Below, piece by piece: positions 42,161 to 53,936 of a DNA stretch of 64,000 nucleotides. The translations under genes were made by a program, and so were the position numbers. Source of the stretch: Frederiksenia canicola (GTDB lineage: Bacteria; Pseudomonadota; Gammaproteobacteria; Enterobacterales; Pasteurellaceae); assembly GCF_011455495.1 (NCBI RefSeq), contig NZ_CP015029.1:1364740-1428739 (forward strand), read 5' to 3'. How positions within the stretch are numbered: position 1 is the stretch's first letter; the number at the start of each line of letters is the position of its first letter. Below the pieces are notes generated by a model. It saw nothing but the letters and a program-made list of their open reading frames with translations. It was not told the origin of the DNA and did no database searches.

Positions 42161-42187
42161 AATAGCTTGGTTGAGAACCAAGCTATT
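42161..42187 (-). terminator. Terminator of prmB
   Basis: A 12-bp stem (42161-42172 with 42176-42187, AATAGCTTGGTT arms) followed on the minus strand by TTTTTT. Sits 9 bp after the prmB stop. Confidence 0.88.
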
Positions 42188-42196
42188 AATGCATTT

Positions 42197-43141
42197 TTAG
42201 TTAAACAGATGGCGATTTGCTATAAGTTGCTGTTTTGTCAGGCTAAATACGCCTAAGCCGCCGTGTTTAAATTCGAGCCAGTTAAATGGTACCGTTGGGA
42301 ATTGTTCGATGAGATGCACCATACTGTTGCCCACTTCACATACCAGCACGCCATTGTCCGACAAGTAATCTGCCGCTTGTGTCAAAATCCGTTTGGTGAT
42401 GTCTAAGCCGTCCACGCCAGAACCCAGAGCCATTTCTGGTTCATGGTGAAACTCCTCTGGCATTGTTTCCAAATCTTCCAAGTCCACGTATGGTGGGTTG
42501 GTGATAATCAGATCGTATTGATCTTGTGGCAAGCTATCGAATAAATCCGACTGTAACGGGAACACTTGCTGTGCCATATTGTGTCGGTCGATGTTGATTT
42601 CCGCCACATTTAACGCATCGACAGAGAGATCAACGGCATCAATTTCTGCATGTGGAAAACGTTCAGCACAAGCAATTGCAATACAACCGCTGCCAGTACA
42701 TAAATCCAAAATGCGTTTTGGCTCGGTACGCAAAATGCCCGTAAACCCTTCACGGATCAGCTCACCAATCGGTGAACGCGGAATAATTACCCGCTCGTCC
42801 ACATAAAACTCTAAACCACAGAACCATGCTGAATTCGTCAAATACGCTACTGGTTTACGCAAGCCCAAACGCTGCTGCACCATGTTAATAATGCGTAATT
42901 TTTCCGTTTGGGTCAGGTTAGATTGATACAGACTTTCAGGTACATCGACAGGTAACGCCAAGGCACTGAGAACCATCTGATTTGCTTCGTCCCACGCATT
43001 GTCGTGTCCGTGTCCGTAATAGAGATCGGAGGCATTAAAATAACTATATGCCCAACGCATCATATCCAAAATCGTTTTTAAATCTTGCTCTGCAGGTGAT
43101 TGAGCCATGTCATCGAGTAATTCAAGGTTGTATTCAAACAT
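42197..43141 (-). CDS. prmB: Ribosomal protein L3 N5-glutamine methyltransferase
   Basis: 314 aa of the HemK/PrmC family: an N-terminal helical domain, SAM motif [20 protein letters not shown] near residue 140, and the catalytic ITNPPYVDL near 205. The N-terminal domain and the absence of PrmC-type context point to PrmB, which modifies L3. AAGGATC ribosome site. Divergent from smrB, the usual arrangement. Confidence 0.92.
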   Translation of the reverse strand: MFEYNLELLDDMAQSPAEQDLKTILDMMRWAYSYFNASDLYYGHGHDNAWDEANQMVLSALALPVDVPESLYQSNLTQTEKLRIINMVQQRLGLRKPVAYLTNSAWFCGLEFYVDERVIIPRSPIGELIREGFTGILRTEPKRILDLCTGSGCIAIACAERFPHAEIDAVDLSVDALNVAEINIDRHNMAQQVFPLQSDLFDSLPQDQYDLIITNPPYVDLEDLETMPEEFHHEPEMALGSGVDGLDITKRILTQAADYLSDNGVLVCEVGNSMVHLIEQFPTVPFNWLEFKHGGLGVFSLTKQQLIANRHLFN

Positions 43142-43228
43142 AAATGATCCTTGTAGAAAAATTTGCCGATTTATACCACATTTCCGTTTATGTTAGAATG
43201 CACACCGACAAATTTAGAAGGAAAAACG

Positions 43229-43762
43229 ATGATTGAGAATGATGATTTTGCGTTATTTCAAGATGCGGTAAAAGGCACGAAGAAGATCGAACAAAATACC
43301 TTTGTGCCGAAAACTGAGCCGAAAAAGAAAGTGAGCGAAATTCGGGCACAGAAAGAACATGCCGACACGCTGTTCTATTTTTCTGATGAATATGAACCGT
43401 TACTAACCGAAGAAAATGAAAAAGTTCGCTATCGGCGGGAGGATGTTGATCCTTATATTTTGAAACAGTTGCGTCGTGGTGATTTCCACCCCGAGTTGTT
43501 TTTGGATCTGCATGGCTTAACCCGTGAACAAGCTAAAAAAGAGTTGGCAAGTTTGATTTTAGCCTGTGAGCGGGAACGAGTCTATTGTGCCAGTATTATG
43601 ACAGGCTATGGTACCAAAGCCTTGAAATATCAAATCCCTCGTTGGTTGGTACAGCACCCGAAAGTGATTGCTTTACACCAAGCCCCAAGAGAATGGGGTG
43701 GCGATGCCGCGATTTTAATTCTGATTGAACAGCCGAGAAATAATGAAGCGTTTCGTCGGTGA
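43229..43762 (+). CDS. smrB: Smr-domain ribosome rescue endonuclease SmrB
   Basis: 177 aa from ATG 43229 (AGAAGGAAA upstream); the open frame reaches 43163 but that part is not family-like. The C-terminal Smr domain shows LDLHGLTREQAKKELASLI near residue 88 and the ITGYGTK-type GTGxK motif as MTGYGTKALKYQIP near 130. SmrB cuts mRNA between collided ribosomes. Divergent from prmB with 87 bp between starts. Confidence 0.92.
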   Translation: MIENDDFALFQDAVKGTKKIEQNTFVPKTEPKKKVSEIRAQKEHADTLFYFSDEYEPLLTEENEKVRYRREDVDPYILKQLRRGDFHPELFLDLHGLTREQAKKELASLILACERERVYCASIMTGYGTKALKYQIPRWLVQHPKVIALHQAPREWGGDAAILILIEQPRNNEAFRR

Positions 43763-43781
43763 TGTGAAGGGGGATAAAGTG

Positions 43782-43814
43782 AGAAAGGAGAGTGGATCTA
43801 TTACTCTCCTTTCT
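43782..43814. terminator. Bidirectional hairpin terminator between smrB and a small secreted protein gene
   Basis: A 12-bp stem (AGAAAGGAGAGT, 43782-43793, with its complement at 43803-43814) and a 9-nt loop. T-rich sequence follows on the plus strand. Confidence 0.75.
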
Positions 43815-43831
43815 GATTTTAGGGTAACGGT

Positions 43832-44209
43832 TTAAGGCTTAGCCACTTTCCAAATATTTTTGAAACCGTCGCCATTTTTCTCGCCTGCTTTGGTATCTTT
43901 CACAAAATAGTAAAGTGGCGAGCCTTTATAAGCCCATTGTTTGATGCCGTCATTACGTTCAATGATGGAGTAATCATCAGTGGCTTTTTCACCTTCTGCA
44001 ACGGTAAACGGTGGCCAGTTCGCTGCACAAGCATCGTAGCAAGTAGATTTCCCGCTGCCGATCTCGTCTTTATCAAAAGTGTATAAGGTTTTTCCATTCA
44101 CACCAGTTAAGACTCCATCCATCACATTGGTAGGTTGCATTTGAGCAAATAAACTCATAGAAAAGACAGTGCCACATAATAAAGCGGTGAATTGGTTTGC
44201 AAGTCTCAT
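43832..44209 (-). CDS. Small secreted protein with YxFxxD-type repeats (COG4315-like)
   Basis: 125 aa with a signal peptide (LLCGTVFSMSLFAQ, cleavage near residue 22; the Cys at 12 is not in a clear lipobox). The mature part has GKTLYTFDKDEIGSGKSTCYDAC and SPLYYFVKDTKAGE, the repeated Tyr-x-aromatic-x-x-Asp pattern of a family often annotated as lipoprotein of unknown function. Two Cys (near residues 59 and 63) could form a disulfide. The AGGAG ribosome site lies before the ATG. Function not known. Confidence 0.78.
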   Translation of the reverse strand: MRLANQFTALLCGTVFSMSLFAQMQPTNVMDGVLTGVNGKTLYTFDKDEIGSGKSTCYDACAANWPPFTVAEGEKATDDYSIIERNDGIKQWAYKGSPLYYFVKDTKAGEKNGDGFKNIWKVAKP

Positions 44210-44395
44210 CTTAATCTCCTCTTTTGTTAAAAAAATGTTATATGAAAAAGTATAGATAAGTGAAAATTTTTTTCAACATTTTTGTTCTAGCCGTTACAAT
44301 AGCAAGCGTTTTACTTTGTTTATCGTAAGTGAATATTGTGTAAAAAAGTAACTGACTATTTGTATTAAGGATTACATTTCTTTTAAGGAGAACCA

Positions 44396-45259
44396 ATGTT
44401 AGAACTCATGTTAGCGGTACTGTGCAGTGTATCGGTTGGGATTTTGATTAAAATTGCTCGCTCAAAAGGTGTGACAATCGCCCAGAGTATTGCAGTCAAC
44501 TACATTGTGGCTACGGCAATGTGTTATTTCTTGCTCAAACCAGATTTTAAAGGGCAAACGATGGTTGAAATCGTGAGCAATAACCCGTCTTCTTACTTAT
44601 TCTTTGCACTTGGTATACTATTACCAACAGTGTTCTTAATCCAAGCGAAAGCGCTTGAATTTGCTGGGATTATTCGTACGGATGCCGCCCAACGCCTTTC
44701 GCTTTTCTTGCCAATTTTAGCCGCCTTCACTATTTTTGGTGAAGCATTCAATTCCCATAAATTTATCGCACTTTTGCTTGCTTTTGCGGCACTTGGCTGC
44801 TTACTGTGGAAAAGTAATGAAGGTATGGGCGGCAACGGCAAAACAGCGTTGATAAGTTTAGCACTGGTGTGGGTCGGCTTTGGGGTGATCGACATTCTAT
44901 TCAAACAGATGGCAAAAAGTGGTTCTGCATTTCCGCTTACCTTGTTCATCTCTTTTATCGGTGCGGGCTGTGTGATGTTTATTTACCTATTGTTGAAACG
45001 TACGCAATGGCATGTGCCAAGTGTGCTGACAGGGTTATTATTAGGTGTACTCAACTTCGGTAATATTCTTTTTTATATCAAAGCTCACCAAGCGATGAAA
45101 GATGATCCAACTTTAGTGTTCACTGGGATGAACTTAGGTGTGATCTGCTTAGGCACACTCGCCGGTGCTTTCTTATTTAAAGAGAAAATTCATAAAATCA
45201 ACTATTTAGGTGTAGTGATTGCAATAATTGCGATTGTTTGTTTATTTTATTGGAGATAA
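44396..45259 (+). CDS. EamA/DMT superfamily transporter
   Basis: 287 aa with about ten membrane segments in two EamA-type halves of five. The substrate cannot be told from sequence; members export amino acids or other metabolites. AAGGAG lies before the ATG, which follows 186 bp of AT-rich sequence. A degenerate hairpin (TTGCTCT with AGAGCAA, 45276-45300) follows the stop. Confidence 0.83.
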   Translation: MLELMLAVLCSVSVGILIKIARSKGVTIAQSIAVNYIVATAMCYFLLKPDFKGQTMVEIVSNNPSSYLFFALGILLPTVFLIQAKALEFAGIIRTDAAQRLSLFLPILAAFTIFGEAFNSHKFIALLLAFAALGCLLWKSNEGMGGNGKTALISLALVWVGFGVIDILFKQMAKSGSAFPLTLFISFIGAGCVMFIYLLLKRTQWHVPSVLTGLLLGVLNFGNILFYIKAHQAMKDDPTLVFTGMNLGVICLGTLAGAFLFKEKIHKINYLGVVIAIIAIVCLFYWR

Positions 45260-45352
45260 TCTATTCGCATCCGCTTTGCTCTAAAAAGTAAACAGAGCAA
45301 GTCACTAAAACGTAAAGGGGCAATTCGCATTTGCAAAATTTTGCATGAAAGT

Positions 45353-45362
45353 GACCGCTTGT
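45353..45362 (-). repeat. Uptake signal sequence upstream of arcB
   Basis: Perfect reverse USS, enclosed by a wider inverted repeat of GGGGCAA (45317) and TTGCCCC (45364). Confidence 0.88.
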
Positions 45363-45390
45363 TTTGCCCCTATCCTTCCCTTGCTTTGAA

Positions 45391-45475
45391 GGGGACTTAT
45401 TTGCTAACGCTCACCCTTTGGGGTGGTGGCAAAGCCAACACTTAAATGCAAGGATTTGTCCCCGCTTTTCGGGGA
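45391..45475. repeat. Clustered hairpins upstream of arcB
   Basis: GGGGAC (45391-45396) can pair with GTCCCC (45458-45463), enclosing CACCC/GGGTG. An alternative hairpin TCCCCG with CGGGGA (45459-45464, 45470-45475) uses the same CCCC arm, so two folds exclude each other. The last hairpin lies 25 bp before the arcB start. It resembles an attenuator or an intergenic repeat; there is no T-run. Confidence 0.5.
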
Positions 45476-45500
45476 GCAGAATTTACTTTAAGGCATCAAA

Positions 45501-47715
45501 ATGAAAAACCTCAAACAATATGGTCAAAATTATGTAAATTGGGTATTGCGATTGGGCAAGGAACGAGCTGCGTTGTTTGGTTTTGTTGTGTTATCGCTGT
45601 TTGCCATTGGTTTACAATCTCTGTTAAGTTTTTTGATGACAGGCTATGTTCCTCCTGAAGACATTTTACGATCGATCGCATTTGGTTTGATTTCGGCCCC
45701 ATTTGTGCTCTATTTTTTCAATTTGGTGGTTGAAAAACTGGAGCGTTCTCGTCTTCGATTACAAGAATCGCTCAATGATCTTTCATTGCTGCGTGAACAA
45801 GATGCTCGTTTGAATGTTGAGTTAGAACAAACCGCATCTTTTTTACGTTCTTTCTTTGATGCATCGCCTGATTTGATTTTCTATCGTGATGATAAAGGAC
45901 ACTTTTTGGGATGCAACCGAGCAATGGAGCTACTCACAGGAAAGTCAGAGCAAGAGCTAATCAATTTAACCCCACGAGATATCTATTCAAAAGAAGCTGC
46001 AAAACTCATCCTTTCAACGGATCGGGATACCTTTATCAGTAATACTGGCGTAACCTATGAACAATGGATCCGCTATCCAAATAATAAGTTAGCTTGCTTT
46101 GAAATCCGTAAAGTGCCGTATTACGACAGAGTAAAAAAGCTCCATTGCATTATTGGATTTGGACGGGATATTACAGAACGTAAACGCTACCAAGAAATCA
46201 TTGAAAAAAATAGCCGTGACAAAACGACGTTGATGGCAACAATCAGCCATGAGCTTCGTACCCCACTCAATGGTATTATTGGTTTAAGCCAGATTCTTCT
46301 AGAAGGTGAACTGTCTCAGCAACAGCGAGAATACCTCAAAACAATTAACATCAGTGCGGTGTCGCTAGGACATATTTTCAGTGACATTATTGATTTAGAA
46401 AAAATTGATAGCCGTCGCATTGAGCTTTTCCCAAAAGAGATCGAGTTTTCACAATTGATCAGCAATATTAGCCATTTTGCAAATTTAATGGCGGAACAGA
46501 AAAATATTCGTTTCCATATTCAATATGAGCAAGACTTACCACATTTTATTTATGTAGATAACGCCCGTTTGAGCCAAATTTTATGGAATCTAGTGAGCAA
46601 TGCGGTGAAATTCACCCCTGCAGGTGGAAACATTTACCTAAATGTGGTGCGTTACGATCAGGATCACTTTGGCTTCATCCTAAGAGATACCGGCATTGGT
46701 ATTAAGAAAAGTGAGCAACGTAAAATTTTTGCGATGTTTTACCAAGCCGCCTCGGTGGATGGTAAAAAGGTCGCTGGCAGTGGCATTGGCTTAGCTATTT
46801 CAAAACGTATCGCGAAATTAATGGGTGGTGATCTAACCGTGGAAAGTGAAGCAGGACAAGGGGCAACCTTCACTCTCACCATTCAAGCCAACGAAGTCGC
46901 TCCACAACAGGAAATGGCACTCAGTAAACACGCCTTAAAAGTATTATTGGTAGAAGATATTGAAGTTAATATCGTGGTGGCGAAAGCAATGTTGGCAAAA
47001 TTTGGCTGTGAAGTGGATGTGGCAATGAGCGGGGCAGAAACCTTTGAGCTATTTGAGAAAAATAGTTATGACTTGATTTTACTCGATATTCAACTGCCAG
47101 ATACTACGGGCTTTGAGATTGCCAAAAAATTACGAGAGCGTTATGAAGAAGGCGAAGTCGATTATTTGCCGCTTTTAGTCGCTTTAACCGCAAATATCAT
47201 TCAAACCAAAGACGAATATCAGCAGCAAGGAATGGATGATGTGCTGCGTAAACCCCTTTCTTTGGAAGCCTTAGAACACTGTTTAAATAGTCATTTTGAC
47301 GAAGGCTTTTTGGAAAATTCGTTTGAGAACCGACCGCTTGCTGAGCCTGTCGAAACGTCGGATTTGCCTTTTGATCGTCGAATTCTGGGAGAGCTCATTG
47401 ATGTGATGGGGAAAAATGCGGTGCTCGCCAATTTCGAGCTGTTTGCGACATTAATGCCTGATTATCTGGCTAATCTCAACCGCTATCTGAGTGACTGGCA
47501 GGCGGAAGATAATGCAACAAGCCGCAAACTCACCGTAGATGAAGCTCATAAAATCAAAGGAGCATTGGCATCAGTTGGTTTAGTCAAATTGCAGAAAATC
47601 GCTCAACTTGCCCAAACAGACAACGGCGAAGCGTGGGAAAACGGTATCGCAAATTGGGTTGAACAACTGCAACATTGGCAATGTGATTTACAACAAGCAA
47701 CAGAGTGGGTGAAAA

Positions 47716-47726
<11 letters not shown>
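45501..47726 (+). CDS. arcB: Aerobic respiration control sensor kinase ArcB
   Basis: 741 aa tripartite hybrid kinase: two membrane segments (about 24-44 and 57-77), a coiled-coil linker, PAS domain (about 112-225), HisKA with His250 in [10 protein letters not shown], HATPase with [11 protein letters not shown], receiver with the phospho-Asp in [11 protein letters not shown] near residue 530, and Hpt with [13 protein letters not shown] near 685. The cysteines that in E. coli ArcB (Cys180, Cys241) sense quinone redox state are kept, at Cys138 (GCNRAME) and Cys199 (ACFEIRK). It phosphorylates ArcA. Overlaps anmK by 11 bp. Confidence 0.96.
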
Positions 47727-50555
<2,829 letters not shown>

Positions 50556-50615
50556 AACAATAATAGAAATAGATAAAGGCGTTGAATTTTAGCATAGATT
50601 ATGCCAACAGATTAT

Positions 50616-50643
50616 TTGACCTATGTAGATGAAATGCTACACT
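50616..50643 (+). promoter_or_regulatory. Sigma-70 promoter of the AfuA-like gene
   Basis: TTGACC (50616-50621), a 16-bp spacer and TACACT (50638-50643), about 40 bp before the ATG at 50685. Confidence 0.5.
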
Positions 50644-50684
50644 TCGCACTCTTTTTTTGTTGTATCTAAAGGCAGGAAATAAAA

Positions 50685-51719
50685 ATGCAAACCAAACTAA
50701 AGTCCGCCATCGCATCATTTTGCTTCGCAAGTCCGTTATTTTTCGCAAATAACGTACAGGCAGAAGGGCGATTGACGGTTTACTGTAGTGTGCAAAATGA
50801 AGTGTGCGAAGATCTCACCAAACAATTTTCACAAAAATATAATGTCCAAACCAATTTTATTCGTGGCGGGACGGGGACAATTTTTGGGAGAATCAAAGCC
50901 GAAAAAGATAACCCGCAAGCAGATATATGGTACGGTGGTACGATTGAACCGCATTTCCAAGCTGGGCAGTTAGGGTTATTAGCAGCCTATCGTTCCCCTA
51001 AACAGGCTGAAATTATGCCGCGTTTTAAATCATTATTAGAAACCCAACGGGGAGATTTCACCTCTATTGTGTACATGATGGTGTTAGGTTTTGGCGTAAA
51101 CAGTGAAAAATTCCAAAAATTAGGCGTGCCTTTACCAACAAAATGGGCAGATTTGCTTGATCCCCGTTTAAACGATGAAATCCAATTGCCAGATCCACGT
51201 AGTTCAGGTACGACTTATACGGTGATTGCGACACTTATTCAACTTTGGGGCGAAGAAAAAACGTTCGAATATCTAAAAAAATTAGATGAAAATGTCTCCC
51301 AATATGTGAAAAGTGGCTTAGTCACGCAAAATTTATCCCGTGGCGAAAGTGCGGTGAGCATTGGTTTTGTGCATAGTTACGCAACAGAGAAGGAGAAAGG
51401 GGCTCCCGTGGAATCCGTTCTACCTAAAGATGGCGTAGGCTATGCGTTGGGCGGAGCAAGTATTATTAAAGGTGCCAGAAACTTAGAGAATGCCAAATTA
51501 TTTATGGATTGGGCTCTTTCAAAAGAAGCTCAAGAAATTCCGTGGAGAAACCACAAGCTGTACCAAATTCCTACCAATATTTATGCGGAAGTTTCGCCAC
51601 GTTCGGTGGATATTGATCAGGTCAAATTAGTTGAATTAGACTACGATCGTTTCGGATCCAGCGAAGAAGGCAAGCGTTTGGTCGATAAATGGGCAGAAGA
51701 AATTAAATTGTCCAAATAG
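50685..51719 (+). CDS. Orphan ABC transporter periplasmic binding protein, AfuA-like
   Basis: 344 aa with a Sec signal peptide (cleavage after NVQA near residue 26). The mature start GRLTVYCSVQNEVCEDL, then GGTGTIFGRIKAEKDNPQADIWYGG, matches the AfuA branch of the ferric-binding-protein family. AfuA of A. pleuropneumoniae, first described for iron, has since been shown to bind hexose phosphates. A pair of Cys (near residues 34 and 40) could be bridged. No permease or ATPase gene follows; a terminator comes instead, so partners must be elsewhere. Neighbouring sugar-phosphate genes make a sugar ligand plausible. Confidence 0.82.
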   Translation: MQTKLKSAIASFCFASPLFFANNVQAEGRLTVYCSVQNEVCEDLTKQFSQKYNVQTNFIRGGTGTIFGRIKAEKDNPQADIWYGGTIEPHFQAGQLGLLAAYRSPKQAEIMPRFKSLLETQRGDFTSIVYMMVLGFGVNSEKFQKLGVPLPTKWADLLDPRLNDEIQLPDPRSSGTTYTVIATLIQLWGEEKTFEYLKKLDENVSQYVKSGLVTQNLSRGESAVSIGFVHSYATEKEKGAPVESVLPKDGVGYALGGASIIKGARNLENAKLFMDWALSKEAQEIPWRNHKLYQIPTNIYAEVSPRSVDIDQVKLVELDYDRFGSSEEGKRLVDKWAEEIKLSK

Positions 51720-51723
51720 GCTG

Positions 51724-51733
51724 ACAAGCGGTC
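51724..51733 (+). repeat. Uptake signal sequence
   Basis: Perfect USS 5 bp after the AfuA-like stop, with a TTTTTTGCAAA box 20 bp on. Confidence 0.9.
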
Positions 51734-51758
51734 ACTTTCTGCAAATTTTTTGCAAATC

Positions 51759-51785
51759 AAAGGCAGGTGAAAATCTGCCTTTTTT
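51759..51785 (+). terminator. Rho-independent terminator of the AfuA-like gene
   Basis: An 8-bp stem (AAAGGCAG with CTGCCTTT), 8-nt loop and T5-T6 tail. It isolates the binding protein gene from the agaR operon. Confidence 0.88.
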
Positions 51786-51828
51786 ACGTTCACATTATGG
51801 TGTGTTGTGACAAACCTGAATTGTAAAT

Positions 51829-51850
51829 TTATGTGATCTTGTTCACGTTT
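51829..51850 (+). promoter_or_regulatory. CRP-N (canonical CRP) site upstream of agaR
   Basis: The core TGTGATCTTGTTCACG matches TGTGATCTAGATCACA at 13 of 16 positions, with T/A-rich flanks. Its centre (51839.5) is about 60 bp before the transcription start predicted from TATAGT at 51887, the class I distance. It implies cAMP-CRP activation of the sugar operon. Confidence 0.75.
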
Positions 51851-51892
51851 TTGAATGTTTACGATTGTTTTTGAATTTGATTGTTTTATAGT
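51848..51892 (+). promoter_or_regulatory. agaR promoter with tandem repeats (candidate AgaR operator)
   Basis: TTGTTT (51865-51870) and TATAGT (51887-51892), 16 bp apart, form a weak promoter. The same stretch holds two copies of a split repeat: TTTTTGAAT at 51848 and 51868, and GATTGTTT at 51863 and 51879. DeoR-family repressors often bind such T-rich direct repeats over the promoter, so autoregulation by AgaR is likely but unproven. Confidence 0.45.
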
Positions 51893-51944
51893 TAATTCGA
51901 AAGTAATTGAAGTCTGTGGTAGTTACTTGATGTTAGGAGAGAAA

Positions 51945-52706
51945 ATGAAAAGCAGCGTTGAAAGACGTTCCGATATTTTAACGTTATTACAGCAAACTAA
52001 CAGCCAGCGGGTTGAAGTGCTCGCACAACATTTTGGTGTGTCAAGTGTGACCATTCGTAGTGATTTGAATGCACTTGAGCAGCAGGGTTATATCACTCGA
52101 TCCCATGGATTTGCTGTGTTGAAATCTCGACTTATTAATGAACTTTCTATTGCTGATAAACGTAATCATTACCCTGAATTAAAACAACGCATTGGTAAAA
52201 TGGCTGCGACACTATTAAAAAATGGTGATCGAGTGATTTTAGATTCAGGTACAACAACGAAAGCAATCGTAAGTCACTTGCAGCATTTATCTTTGACTGT
52301 CTTGACAAATGGGCTTGATGTGGCTATGGAATTAACAAATTGTCCAAATGTTGAAGTGCGAATGACTGGTGGTGTGTTGCGAAAAAATGCGATGTCGTTT
52401 TCAGGGGTAATGGCGGACAATAACTTGCGTTATAACCGCTTTGATAAAGTCTTTCTTGGTGTTGATGGATTTGATTTGCACAAAGGTGTGACGACTTTTA
52501 ACGAACAAGAAGCCCATCTCAATCGCTTAATGTGTGATGCAGCAGATCAAGTGATTGTGGTCACCGACTCGAGCAAATTCGGACAATACAGCGATTTCGT
52601 GATTTGCCAAGCGAACCAAATTGATGTGCTGGTGACTGACGATCAACTACCAAGAAACTATCAAGAATACCTTGAAAACGCAGGAGTTGCAGTGTTGATT
52701 GCGTAA
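51945..52706 (+). CDS. agaR: DeoR-family transcriptional regulator, AgaR type
   Basis: 253 aa from ATG 51945 (AGGAGAG upstream; upstream in-frame ATGs lack one). N-terminal winged helix-turn-helix (RRSDILTLLQ, FGVSSVTIRSDLNALE) and a C-terminal sugar-phosphate-binding domain (LDSGTTTKAIVSHL, FLGVDGFD). It likely represses the following operon until a galactosamine-type phosphate accumulates. Gene order agaR-agaS and family resemblance support the name. Confidence 0.88.
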   Translation: MKSSVERRSDILTLLQQTNSQRVEVLAQHFGVSSVTIRSDLNALEQQGYITRSHGFAVLKSRLINELSIADKRNHYPELKQRIGKMAATLLKNGDRVILDSGTTTKAIVSHLQHLSLTVLTNGLDVAMELTNCPNVEVRMTGGVLRKNAMSFSGVMADNNLRYNRFDKVFLGVDGFDLHKGVTTFNEQEAHLNRLMCDAADQVIVVTDSSKFGQYSDFVICQANQIDVLVTDDQLPRNYQEYLENAGVAVLIA

Positions 52707-52785
52707 ATCCCTTCTCCTCTTGAAAAAGGGGAAAATAGGAGGAATTAAACTCTCCTTCCCACTAATTTTTTATGAGGGAAGCAGC

Positions 52786-53922
52786 ATGATCCTCAATATC
52801 TCAAACCAAACCTTAGAAAGCCAAAAAGCCTTTTGGACTGCTAAAGAGATTGCTCAACAACCTGCAACATGGCGGGAAACAGCAGACATCGTGGCAACTT
52901 CACAAGTTAAAGCCTTTGTGGCACCGCTTGTTGAACGAGCTAAAAAAGGCGAACTCCGCATTATTTTTACGGGGGCTGGCACCTCTGCATTTATCGGGCA
53001 AGTGGTGGCTCCTGTTCTGAGCGAAAAATTAGGCTGTGTGGTTGAAGCCATTGCCAGCACTGATTTAGTTTCCAATCCTTATCAATATCTTTTCGCTGAT
53101 AAACCGACCTTACTGGTCTCTTTCGGGCGTTCTGGCAACAGCCCAGAAAGCATTGGGGCGATGGATCGGGTGAATGATATTGTAAAACAGCCATATCATT
53201 TGGCGATTACCAACAATCGCAACGGTGCCTTATTTGTAAAATGTAGTGAAAATCCAACCGCTTGCTTTCCTCTCGCCTTGCCTGACTCCACTCACGACCA
53301 AGGCTTTGCGATGACGTCTTCCGCCAGCAATATGATGCTTGCTGCACTACTTGCCTTTGCTCCTGATACTTTTGAACGCCACTGGGTGGAAAATGTTGCG
53401 AGCGTGACGGAAACCTTACTCAATGAAGACGCATTGACTATTCAACATCTTGCCCATTTACCGTTAAAACGGGTTGTCTATTTAGGTAGCGGGCATTTTC
53501 AAGGGCTTGCTCGTGAAACGGCATTGAAATTACTTGAACTCACCGCCGGCGAACGCTTGGGCTTTTTTGAATCAACAATGGGTTTCCGCCACGGACCAAA
53601 ATCGTTGGTACAAAACGAAACGCTTGTGTTTGTGTTCCCTTCTTCTCACCCATACACCGAGCAATATGATCGAGATCTTTACCACGAACTAGTGCGGGAT
53701 AAAAAAGCCCGTGAAGTGGTTTTCGTGGGAGATACAAGCGGTCAGTTTAAGGCTGACATTTGCAAATTAGACGATGCCGCACGCATTTTTCCCTTCTTAG
53801 TGGTAGGGCAGCTTTACGCGTTTTATAGCTCTTTACATCTTGGTTATACCACTGATAACCCTTGCCCAACAGGGGAAGTCAATCGTGTGGTGCAAGGTGT
53901 TACCCTTTATTCATATAAGTAA
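52786..53922 (+). CDS. agaS: Galactosamine-6-phosphate deaminase/isomerase AgaS
   Basis: 378 aa from ATG 52786 (GAGGGAAG upstream; the frame opens earlier but the extra residues do not look like the family). Two SIS domains, with FTGAGTSAFIGQ near residue 65 and SFGRSGNSPESIGA near 110. AgaS converts galactosamine-6-P to tagatose-6-P and ammonia. It starts 79 bp after agaR. One USS (53734-53743) is coding. It links the PTS to the LacD aldolase downstream. Confidence 0.9.
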   Translation: MILNISNQTLESQKAFWTAKEIAQQPATWRETADIVATSQVKAFVAPLVERAKKGELRIIFTGAGTSAFIGQVVAPVLSEKLGCVVEAIASTDLVSNPYQYLFADKPTLLVSFGRSGNSPESIGAMDRVNDIVKQPYHLAITNNRNGALFVKCSENPTACFPLALPDSTHDQGFAMTSSASNMMLAALLAFAPDTFERHWVENVASVTETLLNEDALTIQHLAHLPLKRVVYLGSGHFQGLARETALKLLELTAGERLGFFESTMGFRHGPKSLVQNETLVFVFPSSHPYTEQYDRDLYHELVRDKKAREVVFVGDTSGQFKADICKLDDAARIFPFLVVGQLYAFYSSLHLGYTTDNPCPTGEVNRVVQGVTLYSYK

Positions 53923-53936
53923 AACAGGAGACCAAT

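Noticed and set aside
50584-50604. GCATAGATTATGC palindrome upstream of the AfuA-like gene as a Fur box.
   Set aside because: It does not match the GATAATGATAATCATTATC consensus well enough, and a single short palindrome is weak evidence.
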